64,000 bases of DNA from positions 62,001-126,000 of the forward strand of contig NZ_JBMPPC010000003.1 of assembly GCF_049340185.1 (NCBI RefSeq), given 5' to 3'. Both the position numbers and the translations under genes were made by a program. The notes below the pieces were generated by a model, which did no database searches, had not been told where the DNA came from, and was given only the letters and a program-made list of their open reading frames with translations. This document shows positions 34,754-44,184 of this stretch, piece by piece. The stretch comes from Undibacterium sp049340185. GTDB lineage: Bacteria; Pseudomonadota; Gammaproteobacteria; Burkholderiales; Burkholderiaceae_D. Within the stretch, counting starts at the first letter, position 1. Each line of letters opens with the position of its first letter.

Positions 34754-35674
34754 TCAGGCTAACAAGGCAGCAGTCAAGGATCTGACCTCTTCTTCCGATT
34801 CTTCTAGAATGCTGTTTAACGTACCATCGCCGACGACGAAATCGATTTCTGACGCATATTGATTTGGCTCAGTTTCAAAGCGCATTTCGAGTGGTGAGCG
34901 GATGGAAGCGAGTTCATTTGCCAGTAACAGGGTATCACCGAGTGTCTCTGGTGGCATAGCGCGTAGGCCGAACCAGAGCGCTTCTACCGCATCCAATACC
35001 GGTTGTGGCAACATCAGGTTCTTTAAAACAACTCGACCGATGATGGTCTCAGGCGTTTCTTCTGTCGATTCAATAATCGTATCTGAAAAAGCAGGCAGGT
35101 CGCTAGCTAAAGGATCTGGTTTGTTATCGAGTAAGCAGGGAAATTCTTCGACTCTTGATAACAAATAAAAGCCACCAACTTCATGCACAATACCGGCGAA
35201 CATGGCGGTGTCCGGATCGAGTTTGGTAATGCGACGGGCAATGACTTGCGAGAGTGCGGCGACCTGAGCGGTATGTTCCCAAAGCTGATTGGCCTTGGCG
35301 CGGGTTTCCGGATTCTTGCTGGCACCGGCGAGCTGGCGTACGACCAGGGTCGCGACAATTGAGCGCAACGTGCGGAAACCAAGTCTGGCAATTGCCGATT
35401 TGACGTTCGTGACATCATTGCCGCGGTTGTAGGCAACCGAATTGGCGATGGCGACGACACGGGCTGACAGCAAAGGCTCATTCATGACTAGCTTGGCTGC
35501 GGTATCGGTGCTGCAATCAGGCGCATCTAATGCCTGCTGAATTTTAAGGGACGCCGTCACATTGGTGGAGAATACCAACTCTCCCCGATTGGCCTCGGCA
35601 ACGATACTATTGAGAGCTTCCGTTTTATCCATGGCAGAATTCATATTGGCATTGATAGACATATACACCGGCAT
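34754..35674 (-). CDS. HDOD domain signalling protein
   Basis: The 306-residue protein is a stand-alone HDOD domain, related to HD hydrolases but without the catalytic pair. Visible segments are LKIQQALDAPDCSTDTAAKLVMNEPLLSARVV, RLGFRTLRSIV and ALWEHTAQVAALSQVIA, then FAGIVHEVGGFYLL. These proteins act as scaffolds in motility, stress and c-di-GMP signalling. Several ATG codons near the start make the exact N-terminus uncertain; I kept the first. It is a single gene ending at a shared terminator. Confidence 0.88.
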   Translation of the reverse strand: MPVYMSINANMNSAMDKTEALNSIVAEANRGELVFSTNVTASLKIQQALDAPDCSTDTAAKLVMNEPLLSARVVAIANSVAYNRGNDVTNVKSAIARLGFRTLRSIVATLVVRQLAGASKNPETRAKANQLWEHTAQVAALSQVIARRITKLDPDTAMFAGIVHEVGGFYLLSRVEEFPCLLDNKPDPLASDLPAFSDTIIESTEETPETIIGRVVLKNLMLPQPVLDAVEALWFGLRAMPPETLGDTLLLANELASIRSPLEMRFETEPNQYASEIDFVVGDGTLNSILEESEEEVRSLTAALLA

Positions 35675-35918
35675 GGCCGGACCTGTTATTCCACTGAGAA
35701 TTCAAACGCGCATTTATGACATCTTGCGTTGTTTCATCAATAAAATTACGCCATCACATTTCGAGCTAACTGACCAGCTACTAGGCTGTCAGGTGCGTAG
35801 TTGATTATTCAACTAATTGTGCAACTGACTCATCACCATCTCATTCTGAGCGACTTGTAGTTGCAGGTCAATGAGTATGGTGATTATTGCTATTTGTTGT
35901 AACTTATTGCAAAACATT

Positions 35919-37745
35919 CTACAACTTCTGCTGTTCTGTGATCCATTTGTCGATTTTGGCTTCCAGCAAAGCGAGTGGTAGCGTTCCATCACTTAAAATC
36001 GCGTCATGAAACTGGCGTAAATTGAATTTTGTCCCCAGCTGGGTCATGGCACGTTGCCTGAGTTCCATTATTTTCAGTGAACCTATCTTATATCCCAATG
36101 CCTGACCTGGCCAGGCCATATAACGTTCGGTTGCGTTGCGAGCAGTTGCTTCATCATACCCCAATGTTGCTTGAAGGTATTTAATTGTTTCTTCACGTGT
36201 CCAGCCCTTGGCGTGGAGGCCAGTATCTACTACCAGTCTGGAGGCGCGCAGTAGCTCATCTGTCAAATGACCGAGATACGCGTTCGGATCGTCAAATACT
36301 CCCATTTCTTTACCCAATGTCTCTGCGTAGAGAGCCCATCCCTCGGTGTAGGCGTTATTACCGCCAAATTTGCGAAACTTCGGAATATCGAGCTCTTGTA
36401 AAAACGCCAGATGGAAATGATGACCCGGCTGTCCCTCATGCAGGAATAATGTCGTCATTCCAGTCGTTGCGTATTGCGCTGGATCATTGATGACTGCCCA
36501 GAATACACCGGGACGTGAGCCGTCGATAGCTGGTGCCGAGTAGTGATCTGAGGCAGTCTGCCTGCTGATTTCGGGTTCTGGACGTATATCCAGTGGTGCC
36601 TTGGGAATCTTACCGAAGAGCTCTGGTAATTTGCCTCGAATCACAGTGTCGATGCGACGATATTCAGCTAGTATTTCCGCCTCGGTTTTAAACGGGCGAT
36701 ATTGGCTTTGTGTATCGATCCATGCAGGTAAACCTTTCGGATCGCCGCTATAGCCTAATCTTGGTCCAAGCAAAACAAATTCATTTTGAATACGGGCGAC
36801 TTCTTTAAGTCCTATCGCGTGAATGGTTTCGGGATCGAGGGAGGTTGTTGTCTGATCGCGTACCAGTGCCTGATACCATTTTGTTCCATTTGGTAAGACT
36901 CCGAGTCCAGAGCTATTGCGGCTGGCGGCAAGATAGTCTGTCTGCATAAAGGTATTGAGCTTGCGCAAAGCAGGCAAAGCTTTTTGTGTAATCGTGTCAC
37001 GATATGCTGCCGTTAAACGAGCTTTATCTGCCTCACGAAAGTCAGCCGGGAAATTTTTGACCGGAGTGTAATACGCATGATCCTCAGCATGCGCAGTAAC
37101 TAGCGCATTTAACTGAGGTAGGGTCGACAGGACTAGCGACCGCGGCAACACAATCCCTTGTCGCATTCCTTCACGCATATTGATGATGGCTTGATTTATC
37201 CAGGCCGGTAATTGAGCGACCCGTTTTAGATACATGTCGTATTGCACTGGTGTTTGTAACGCCTGAGAACTTTGTCCACTCGCAAAATTAGCTAAGATGA
37301 CCGGCACACTATCCATCTGATTCAGTGGCATCAAGCGCTCATTAAAAGCGAACATCGCTAACGCCGATTGAACGTCGTAATTGAGGCAGTCGTAAGTAAC
37401 CTGGTCCGCGGTGCTAAGTGCAGTGCGGTTAATGTGAAGGAGTTCTTTTGCGACCTTGTTATACATCGTTATTTCACGTGCTCTGACGGCAGGTACTAGT
37501 GTCATCGGCAACTGATCGTCAAAGCGATTATCGCCATTCCCGGTTGCCATCAGAGGCTCAAAACGGGCGACCTGATTGTAATAATTTTCGGCCAGAACGC
37601 TAAGTTGTTTGCCTGCCACTTTAACGCTGACTGAACTATTGCCCAGCTCATTTACAGCAGCGAAAACAAGGGGCGTTACTGCAAATGCACTACTAAATAA
37701 ACCCAGTGAAAAAACGAGTGTCGTCAGTGATACAGACTTGCGCAT
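35919..37745 (-). CDS. DUF885 family secreted metallopeptidase-like protein
   Basis: The ATG at 37745 follows AGGAT and gives 608 residues with a signal peptide (RKSVSLTTLVFSLGLFSSAFA). The mature protein is a DUF885 helical protein. The motif FLHEGQPGHHFHL and the downstream AYTEGWALYAETLGKEMG resemble a zinc site of the HExxH...E gluzincin style, though the first motif is HEGxPGHH. Some members are carboxypeptidase-like. Substrate unknown. The next gene on the same strand, VOC, starts 450 nt upstream and is not clearly linked. Confidence 0.88.
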   Translation of the reverse strand: MRKSVSLTTLVFSLGLFSSAFAVTPLVFAAVNELGNSSVSVKVAGKQLSVLAENYYNQVARFEPLMATGNGDNRFDDQLPMTLVPAVRAREITMYNKVAKELLHINRTALSTADQVTYDCLNYDVQSALAMFAFNERLMPLNQMDSVPVILANFASGQSSQALQTPVQYDMYLKRVAQLPAWINQAIINMREGMRQGIVLPRSLVLSTLPQLNALVTAHAEDHAYYTPVKNFPADFREADKARLTAAYRDTITQKALPALRKLNTFMQTDYLAASRNSSGLGVLPNGTKWYQALVRDQTTTSLDPETIHAIGLKEVARIQNEFVLLGPRLGYSGDPKGLPAWIDTQSQYRPFKTEAEILAEYRRIDTVIRGKLPELFGKIPKAPLDIRPEPEISRQTASDHYSAPAIDGSRPGVFWAVINDPAQYATTGMTTLFLHEGQPGHHFHLAFLQELDIPKFRKFGGNNAYTEGWALYAETLGKEMGVFDDPNAYLGHLTDELLRASRLVVDTGLHAKGWTREETIKYLQATLGYDEATARNATERYMAWPGQALGYKIGSLKIMELRQRAMTQLGTKFNLRQFHDAILSDGTLPLALLEAKIDKWITEQQKL

Positions 37746-37843
37746 GAAATACATCCTGGTTAAAAAATATGAATAAAAATACGAACAAAAATTGAAGAGC
37801 AAGGATTGAAAAAAACAGGTGAAGAGAACAAGAAAAAATAGAT

Positions 37844-38251
37844 TTATTCGCAGTTAACCATCCACGGTGTACCGAACTGATCGACTAGCATTCCAAACCG
37901 CTGAGCCCAGAATGTTTTTTCAAGCGGCATGATGATCTTTATAGCCTGCTCTGATAATGCGGCAAATAGCCGCTCTGCTTCCGCTACATCTTTGGTATTC
38001 AGTGACAAAGAAAATCCTTTCATGCCTTCATACGGATGGCCTGGCATATTGTCGGAGCCCATCAGGGTCCGGCCATTGATAAACATGCTGACATGCATGA
38101 TCAGTTGCGCTGCCTCAGGCGGACATTGGTCTGCCATCGGTGAGTCACCAAAACGATGAAATGCCTCGATTTTTCCACCAAGACGTTGTTCATAAAAACG
38201 AAATGCAGCTTCGCAATTATTGTTAAAAGTCAGATAGGTATTGAGTTCCAT
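37844..38251 (-). CDS. VOC family protein, PhnB-like
   Basis: A 135-residue glyoxalase/bleomycin-resistance fold protein of the PhnB type. The opening MELNTYLTFNNNCEAAFRFYEQRLGGKIEAFHRFGD and the end WAQRFGMLVDQFGTPWMVNCE are characteristic. PhnB members are usually of unknown function, and the name does not imply a link to phosphonates. AAAGAGAC precedes the ATG. The gene lies just upstream of the DUF885 gene on the same strand. Confidence 0.9.
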   Translation of the reverse strand: MELNTYLTFNNNCEAAFRFYEQRLGGKIEAFHRFGDSPMADQCPPEAAQLIMHVSMFINGRTLMGSDNMPGHPYEGMKGFSLSLNTKDVAEAERLFAALSEQAIKIIMPLEKTFWAQRFGMLVDQFGTPWMVNCE

Positions 38252-38567
38252 CGTGGTCTCTTTAGTTTGTATGAGAGGGAGTTGCCGTCACGCCTGAAAG
38301 TTTTCAGATGACGGCATTTCATCATATCATTAGCCTATGCAAAGATGACCGTACAGCTTGTAATTTGGGTAAATTCCAACAAGTAATGTAGTCTCAGCGA
38401 GGCGTTGGAATGACTTGTCCTGCAAAACGATAATGAGCCAGGAAGCTTATAAATAGTACGTTTTAACAAGATAGAACTGCCGGAGAGTTCTAAAAAACGG
38501 ATTAAGTTTTTTTGAAAATTGGTCGATATAAAGATGTTCTGTATTTCTTCTGGCATGGGAGTCCACC
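38252..38567. other. Divergent intergenic region VOC / calcium-loop protein
   Basis: This 316-nt stretch must contain promoters for both divergent genes. A minus-strand frame at 38335-38556 shows no ribosome binding site or protein-like composition and is rejected. No terminator or repeat is seen; GGAG just before 38568 is the ribosome binding site of the next gene. Confidence 0.5.
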
Positions 38568-39704
38568 ATGATCATTACATCATCCGATATTTTGCTGGCA
38601 TCCAGCTCTGCGAGTTCCTCTCAGCTCGATGTTCATGAGAGCACCCGTGCCTGGGTTGGGCGCCAGCGGCCTAATTTTGATAATCCAAGAACTCCCTTGG
38701 ACTTCAATGAATCAGGCAGCACCGTACAACTTTCTGATGCTGGCCGTATAGCGCTGGCGAAAGACCAGACTTCCTTCTCCTCAGTTAAGCATGGCGATGC
38801 TGCCGACGAGGCGCAAGCGATTGAACAAGCAAATGCTGCCGTAGAGAATGATCCAAAATTACGATTGATCATTAGCCTGATCGAGCGTTTGACAGGCCGG
38901 AAAATTAATTTATTCCATGCTTCGGATCTGGCGTCCTCAGAGAACACAAGCAAGGTGCCGTCGATTATCTCCGATGATGCCTCTGATGGTGCGTTTGGCA
39001 GTGCTCATGTTCCATCTTCAGCACCATCCCGGAATGCAGGATGGGGTCTGGAGTACCAGCGTCAGAGCTCCTACACCGAGACAGAACAAACCTCGTTTCA
39101 AGCCACAGGCCTCATTCATACTGCGGATAATCAGGAAATTAAATTTAAGCTCAGCATTCAATTACAACGCAGTTATCACGAGGAGAGTAATGTCAGCGTG
39201 CAGGCTGGCGACGGTAAAAAAATTGATCCGCTTGTCATTAATTTTTCTGCTAATTCGGCACAACTGACTTCGCAGAAATTTTCGTTTGACTTGAATGCCG
39301 ACGGTATCAAAGAGTCGATTTCGTTTGTTCAGGGAGCTGGTTTTCTGGCGCTGGATAAAAACGGTGATGGCAAAATTAACGATGGCAGTGAGTTATTTGG
39401 CCCCGCGACCGGGAGCGGATTCAATGAGCTTAAAGCTTTAGATAGCGACGGCAATGGCTGGATTGATGAGGCGGATCCTGCATTTCAGCAGCTTCGCGTA
39501 TGGACTAAAGACGCCAGTGGTAAGGATAAGCTGAGCACGCTCAAGCAGGCCGATGTCGGCGCACTCTTCCTTGGTAATGCCAGCACACCGTTTTCGATTA
39601 AAAATGCGCAAAATCACTCTCAGGGGCAGTTGGTATCATCTGGATTATGGCTGTCGGAAGAAGGTAAAATCGGTAGTTTGCAGCAGATTGATCTGATCGC
39701 CTGA
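38568..39704 (+). CDS. Calcium-loop (EF-hand/VCBS-like) protein
   Basis: A protein of 378 residues with no signal peptide. The N-terminal ~200 residues are low-complexity and Ser-rich, with a short TGRKINLFHASDL helix region. The C-terminal ~140 residues hold calcium-binding loops: FDLNADGIKESISF, ALDKNGDGKINDGSELFG and ALDSDGNGWIDEADPAFQQLRVW. This arrangement recurs in proteobacterial 'VCBS repeat' proteins of unknown role. GGAG lies 6 nt before the ATG. It may leave the cell by a non-Sec route, but no transporter is adjacent. Confidence 0.8.
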   Translation: MIITSSDILLASSSASSSQLDVHESTRAWVGRQRPNFDNPRTPLDFNESGSTVQLSDAGRIALAKDQTSFSSVKHGDAADEAQAIEQANAAVENDPKLRLIISLIERLTGRKINLFHASDLASSENTSKVPSIISDDASDGAFGSAHVPSSAPSRNAGWGLEYQRQSSYTETEQTSFQATGLIHTADNQEIKFKLSIQLQRSYHEESNVSVQAGDGKKIDPLVINFSANSAQLTSQKFSFDLNADGIKESISFVQGAGFLALDKNGDGKINDGSELFGPATGSGFNELKALDSDGNGWIDEADPAFQQLRVWTKDASGKDKLSTLKQADVGALFLGNASTPFSIKNAQNHSQGQLVSSGLWLSEEGKIGSLQQIDLIA

Positions 39705-39741
39705 GTTTCGCAATTTTTAATATTCCCAGTATTCTCAATAT

Positions 39742-40398
39742 TTAGGCATCCTCTGATAAAGACATTGGTGCGGGCGATTCATGTCGTGCATGGGATGACG
39801 TGGCATAACTTGGCAGTGACTCACGTGAAGGCGATTGCCTTGGCCTGTCTTGCCGCGCTCGTGATGACGGGCGAGGCTTGCGTTCTATCGGTTGCAGTGG
39901 ATTATTCACCATGTGAGGTAATTGATTCACCGCCTGAAAAATTTCCAGTTCTGACGGTTTGGCGCGAGATTGCCAGCGCAAGGTAGATACGCCCGCGCTG
40001 CGCGTCAGTTGATCCCGCTCCTTATCTTTTTCCGCATTATGCATACGATCATCCAGCTCGATAATGCAGATCAATTCCATCGTTTTGCTATAGATTGCAT
40101 AATCAACCCGTTTTTCATTGATTTTCCAATATGCGTAGCGGTTTTCCTGAAAGCTGTCGACCGGTGCGATCAGTGCCGCCATGGCGACTTGAGGGAATAC
40201 GTGCACACCAGGCAGCGAGCGGCAAAGACGGCCAAAGAATTCCACTTCGTTCGGCGTCATCAGTGCAACGGGTTTATAGTGCGAACGCCTTCTTTTCGGC
40301 TTAGATTTCGTGGCTTTGAGTGCAATGCCGATAAGCAACAAAGCAACAACAAAAAGTACGAAAACCTTGCCTGGAACGTCGAAAAATTGGTTAATCAT
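39742..40398 (-). CDS. DUF2726 membrane-anchored protein
   Basis: I chose the ATG at 40398 (MINQFFDVPGKVFVLF), giving 218 residues with one N-terminal membrane helix. The middle ~110 residues are a DUF2726 domain (LMTPNEVEFFGRLCRSLPGVHVFPQVAMAALI, then KRVDYAIYSKTMELICIIELDD), which resembles a PD-(D/E)xK nuclease-like core. The C-terminal ~60 residues are Pro/Arg/Ser-rich and probably disordered. It may be a degraded nuclease or a DNA-associated protein; the activity is unknown. Confidence 0.8.
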   Translation of the reverse strand: MINQFFDVPGKVFVLFVVALLLIGIALKATKSKPKRRRSHYKPVALMTPNEVEFFGRLCRSLPGVHVFPQVAMAALIAPVDSFQENRYAYWKINEKRVDYAIYSKTMELICIIELDDRMHNAEKDKERDQLTRSAGVSTLRWQSRAKPSELEIFQAVNQLPHMVNNPLQPIERKPRPSSRARQDRPRQSPSRESLPSYATSSHARHESPAPMSLSEDA

Positions 40399-40546
40399 GT
40401 GAAGCACAAAAGTGTTTTTAGATAGATGCTTAAATGCTAACACGTCTTTGCGTGAAAAACGCGGATAATGTTAGTAAATTCACAGCAATCATTTATTTTT
40501 CAATAATTATTCATTTATCAATTATCTGTAACAATCTGGAGCACTC

Positions 40547-40828
40547 TTGAAAACCGCACTCATCCCTGGCAAAGCCGTCGCGAAAATCGACAAACAAATT
40601 ATTGGCAATCTCTTACTCACGCAAGTCAGTGTGGATATTGTCAAAGAAGAGAAAATGATTATTGGTATCCGTAACGAAGCTGGTGATATCTATCGCTTGA
40701 TAGGGGCGACGCGAGTCAATAGTTATATGAATGCGATCGAAGAATTGTTCGATCTTGAAATGAGTGACGAGCTCGACGGGATAGAAGAGACAAGAGAGGG
40801 CTGTGATGCGATTTTCAGTTTTGCCTGA
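40547..40828 (+). CDS. Small protein of unknown function with TTG start
   Basis: The frame encodes 93 residues and begins with TTG at 40547, with GGAG at 40538-40541 as ribosome binding site. The sequence is globular-looking (ALIPGKAVAKIDKQIIGNLLLTQVSVDIVKEEKMIIGIRNEAGDIYRL) with an acidic C-terminus. No signal peptide or membrane segment is seen, and I do not recognise a family. It stands between the divergent DUF2726 gene and a strong terminator, which supports a real transcript unit. Confidence 0.65.
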   Translation: MKTALIPGKAVAKIDKQIIGNLLLTQVSVDIVKEEKMIIGIRNEAGDIYRLIGATRVNSYMNAIEELFDLEMSDELDGIEETREGCDAIFSFA

Positions 40829-40855
40829 TGAAGTAAATCATATGTAGACAGATGT

Positions 40856-40897
40856 AAAAAAACCGGCTTTACCGTATGGGTCAAGCCGGTTTTTTTA
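40856..40897. terminator. Bidirectional intrinsic terminator
   Basis: A long stem AAAAAACCGGCTT / AAGCCGGTTTTTT has A and T runs on its two sides and a 14-nt loop. It serves the small plus-strand gene and the minus-strand binding-protein gene, whose stop is at 40916. Confidence 0.95.
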
Positions 40898-40915
40898 CAT
40901 CTGCTGCATCAGCGC

Positions 40916-42049
40916 TTAGCGCATGAATTTGCCATCTTTGCCAATCACCGTTAGGTCAACAAAGTGGGACCCGTTGTGATTCGACGGACTGTACTTCACC
41001 TGAAAGCCGCCGGCATCATAATTCGACATTGATTCCAGACTGCGTACAAAACTTTCACGCGTCAGATTACTGCCAGCGCGTTTTAAGCCTTCCACAAAGA
41101 CTTTCGCGGCGATAAAGCCTTCGAGACTGACAAAGCCTACTTCGCGTCCAGGTTTGCTTAGGTAAAGGCTTTTGTATTCCTTGATGATAGGGTGAATGTC
41201 ATCCCATGGTGCCGGTACGACTTGCGAGATCATGACGCCCCGGCCATCCTTGCCAAGTTCTTTGGATAAAGCTTGACTGCCAACGAAAGAAATATTCCAG
41301 AAAATCGGTGCGCCGACCGTATCTTTCAGCATGTCTTTGATAAAGGCAGCGCAGGATTTGTACGCCGAGATCATGATCACTGCTTGAGGTTTGGCGAGTT
41401 TGATCTGTGCGACTGCTTGCGCCACATCAACGCTGTTGCGTTCTACCGTGGCGATACCGATGACTTCAATATTGCGCTTTTTCATGGCGCGTGTAACACC
41501 TTCCAAGCCCGCTTTACCATAAGCGTCGTTTTGATAAAACACGGCGATACGAGAGATCGACAGTGTCGTGATGTGCTGCACGATTTTTTCTGTTTCTTCA
41601 AAATAGCTGGCGCGTATGTTGAATACATTCCGATTCAGTGGCTCACGCAATGATTGCGCGCCGGTAAAGGCTGCAAAAAATGGAATCTCTGCTTTGGTCA
41701 CCAGTGGTAACGCTGCATTGGAGGTGGGCGTGCCGACATAGCCGAATAAAGAAAACACGCCTTCAACATCAATTAATTGTCTGGTGTTCGACGTTGCACG
41801 ATCTGCTTCGTAACCGTCATCGAGTGTTTTTAAAACGATTTGACGACCTGCCACACCGCCTTGCGCATTGATGTGGTCAAAATAGGCTTGCGCACCATCG
41901 CGCATTTCTGTTCCAAGTTGTTGCGCCGGACCTGTTAGTGCTGCGGATTGTCCGATCAAAATAGACTTGCTGCTCACGCCTGTTTCGGCATGCACGATTG
42001 TGCTGAGAAGCAAACAGAAGCTGGTGAGCAATAGGGATATAGATTTCAT
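40916..42049 (-). CDS. LivJ-family periplasmic binding protein (branched-chain amino acid type)
   Basis: The ATG at 42049 (MKSISLLLTSFCLLLS) gives 377 residues with a signal peptide ending at TIVHAETG; the frame is open upstream but that part is not protein-like. The mature protein is a type I periplasmic binding protein (ILIGQSAALTGPAQQLGTEMRDGAQAY, GVFSLFGYVGTPTSNAALPLV, VFYQNDAYGKAG). No permease or ATPase gene is adjacent, so it is an orphan. It may serve a transporter elsewhere or a chemoreceptor. Confidence 0.9.
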   Translation of the reverse strand: MKSISLLLTSFCLLLSTIVHAETGVSSKSILIGQSAALTGPAQQLGTEMRDGAQAYFDHINAQGGVAGRQIVLKTLDDGYEADRATSNTRQLIDVEGVFSLFGYVGTPTSNAALPLVTKAEIPFFAAFTGAQSLREPLNRNVFNIRASYFEETEKIVQHITTLSISRIAVFYQNDAYGKAGLEGVTRAMKKRNIEVIGIATVERNSVDVAQAVAQIKLAKPQAVIMISAYKSCAAFIKDMLKDTVGAPIFWNISFVGSQALSKELGKDGRGVMISQVVPAPWDDIHPIIKEYKSLYLSKPGREVGFVSLEGFIAAKVFVEGLKRAGSNLTRESFVRSLESMSNYDAGGFQVKYSPSNHNGSHFVDLTVIGKDGKFMR

Positions 42050-42274
42050 TGTGGTGTTGTGTAATTGAAAATAAGGTAAAACATTGGTGCCGGCACTTCG
42101 ACTGGCAAAGCAAGGATTGGTTGCAGAAAAATTCTGCAATGCAACAATTCGGACTGATTCTAGGGCCAATATGTGACCTACAGGTGACTTACCTATGGTC
42201 TGTATGTGACGCAAACGTGAATGGCTATTGATAAATAATAAGGTTGATAGAAGTATTGTAGTTCGTATAATTAT

Positions 42275-43513
42275 TTATGCTCGACGATATAGATTGGGAA
42301 TTTTATTTTTACTGAGTATCATCATCCATAAGCTGCCCGCACTTAATAGCAGCCAGTTAAGAGAGGGCATATGCAGTGTTTGTGCTAGATCGAATAAGAC
42401 ACCGCCTGCCAGACTACCGATCATCGTTCCCATGCTTTGATAAAAAATTTGTTGCGACATCAGCTTGCCCGTATCTTCCGATGATTGATTCGCATGGCGG
42501 GCAATCAGTACATCAAATGATGGACCGTAAAATACCTGACCAAATGAGAGCAAGATGGCGGATGCGATGACCGCGACCCCATGATTGCCTGCGACGACCA
42601 TTAACACAAAGCTAACGAACAGACAGGCGTAGCCGATTTGTAGAAAACGAAAATGTTCCAGTGTCCGAACGGCTCGTTTTGATACCGGAATCTGGAAAAA
42701 AATGATGACCAGTGCGGCCAACCAGAACGGCGTCGATACCGGAATTTCAGGCGTGTATTTCGGGATGTGCAAGCTAAACCCGATCATCGGTTGTACGGCA
42801 AAGCACCAGAACACCGCGTTCGACACGAAAAACAAGGTGGGCAAACTGACGGGTGGTGTTTGCCCTGTCATTGCGCGATCCTCGCTTGTTGTCGTGTTTT
42901 CGGTTAATTGCTGCATAGCCAGTGCGGCATTGCTGTCGGTTTCATGGCGAGCGATTGCCCGCATTGCGTAGAGCATGAAGATCGCATACGCGATAAAACT
43001 GATGAGCACGATCAGGAATACAATTTTTAAACTGTGATTAGGTACCCAGCCAGCAATCAGATAACCTAATACTAGTCCCATGCGGATTGCGAAAGCCAAG
43101 CGACTGAACAGAGAGGCCTGATCGAGTTCTTTTAGTTTGAGTAAATAATTTTTGAGCCCGGGAAAAGATAAGCCACTTCCCAGTCCAGCCAGTAAGGCGA
43201 ACAACGCCAGTGCCCATGCTTGTTGCAGGTAAGCCATGCAATACAAGGCGATGCCCTCAAGCAGAATATTGCCTGTCACGGCGAACGGGTGATTTGCCAG
43301 GCCAGGGTAACGGCTACCCAGATGTGAACCAATGACGCGTCCCAGATTTAAACCAAATAATATCGATGCAGCCCAGGTTCCTGAAAAAGCTTTACCGGTT
43401 TCTGAGACGATCAATGGTGTATATAAGGCCACACCTGCCGATGCCAGCGCCACACCGACATAGATCAGATAAGAATTAAAAACGGAATTGAACGATCTGG
43501 CTTTGGTTTGCAT
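42275..43513 (-). CDS. MFS transporter
   Basis: A 412-residue polytopic protein with about 12 hydrophobic segments in two halves separated by a hydrophilic loop (about residues 190-225). The segment GLNLGRVIGSHLGSRYPGLANH resembles the MFS loop 2-3 signature in a loose form. Substrate not predictable. It is alone on its strand, divergent from the small membrane protein gene. Confidence 0.85.
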   Translation of the reverse strand: MQTKARSFNSVFNSYLIYVGVALASAGVALYTPLIVSETGKAFSGTWAASILFGLNLGRVIGSHLGSRYPGLANHPFAVTGNILLEGIALYCMAYLQQAWALALFALLAGLGSGLSFPGLKNYLLKLKELDQASLFSRLAFAIRMGLVLGYLIAGWVPNHSLKIVFLIVLISFIAYAIFMLYAMRAIARHETDSNAALAMQQLTENTTTSEDRAMTGQTPPVSLPTLFFVSNAVFWCFAVQPMIGFSLHIPKYTPEIPVSTPFWLAALVIIFFQIPVSKRAVRTLEHFRFLQIGYACLFVSFVLMVVAGNHGVAVIASAILLSFGQVFYGPSFDVLIARHANQSSEDTGKLMSQQIFYQSMGTMIGSLAGGVLFDLAQTLHMPSLNWLLLSAGSLWMMILSKNKIPNLYRRA

Positions 43514-43778
43514 GTAAAAACAACGAATGAGGCCTGAATACCGGCACTATGGCACGCCGATTTTTGGGAGCATGAGGACAATCAAAAAAATACTTAACTG
43601 CTTAAGTTGATTTGCTTCATCAGACACAGGGCGGTGTAAAGTAGCGACACTGGTACCGATACCGTCAGACAGTTATAGCAAAAACAGTAGTAACAATAAA
43701 CAAAGCGGTAGTGCTAGCAGGTGCAACATCGCAATTGCCATAGAAGCGGATAAACAGATAACCAGAGGGGACAACACC

Positions 43779-44162
43779 ATGATTGCACGCTATATCAACG
43801 CCATACTCATTACCGGTGGCGGCATCATGCTGCTGGTAGGCCTACAGTTTATCGCACCACAGCAACTATTGCATATACAAAACTTAGTTGTGAGCGACAG
43901 TGCCGGACTATTATTTGCGCGGCACTGGGGTTTGCTGGTCGCCTGCCTTGGTGGATTGACCGTGTATTCCGCATATCATCCGCCGCTTCGCATCCCCGTC
44001 ATCATTGCCGTGACGATAGAAAAAGTATGTCTCGTCGGTGTGCTGCTCGCCAGCATGGATGATCCTGCGCTCAAACCGATGTTGCCCGTCATTGCGCTGG
44101 ATGGTCTATTTATAGTTTTGTTTTTGCTGTACTTGTCAGGCAAACGCAATGCGGCGGAGTGA
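43779..44162 (+). CDS. Small membrane protein of unknown function
   Basis: This 127-residue protein has four hydrophobic segments (about residues 8-27, 47-65, 71-92, 100-122), suggesting four membrane helices. It has a short basic tail. AGAGGGG precedes the ATG by 9-10 nt. I do not recognise the family; a DUF4345-like protein is possible. It is convergent with the threonine aldolase gene. Confidence 0.75.
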   Translation: MIARYINAILITGGGIMLLVGLQFIAPQQLLHIQNLVVSDSAGLLFARHWGLLVACLGGLTVYSAYHPPLRIPVIIAVTIEKVCLVGVLLASMDDPALKPMLPVIALDGLFIVLFLLYLSGKRNAAE

Positions 44163-44184
44163 GTTGCAATCCGTCACTTGCGGC

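Noticed and set aside
38335..38556. Minus-strand frame of 73 codons in the VOC/calcium-loop gap
   Set aside because: It lies in the divergent promoter region, has no ribosome binding site, and shows no domain or signal peptide.
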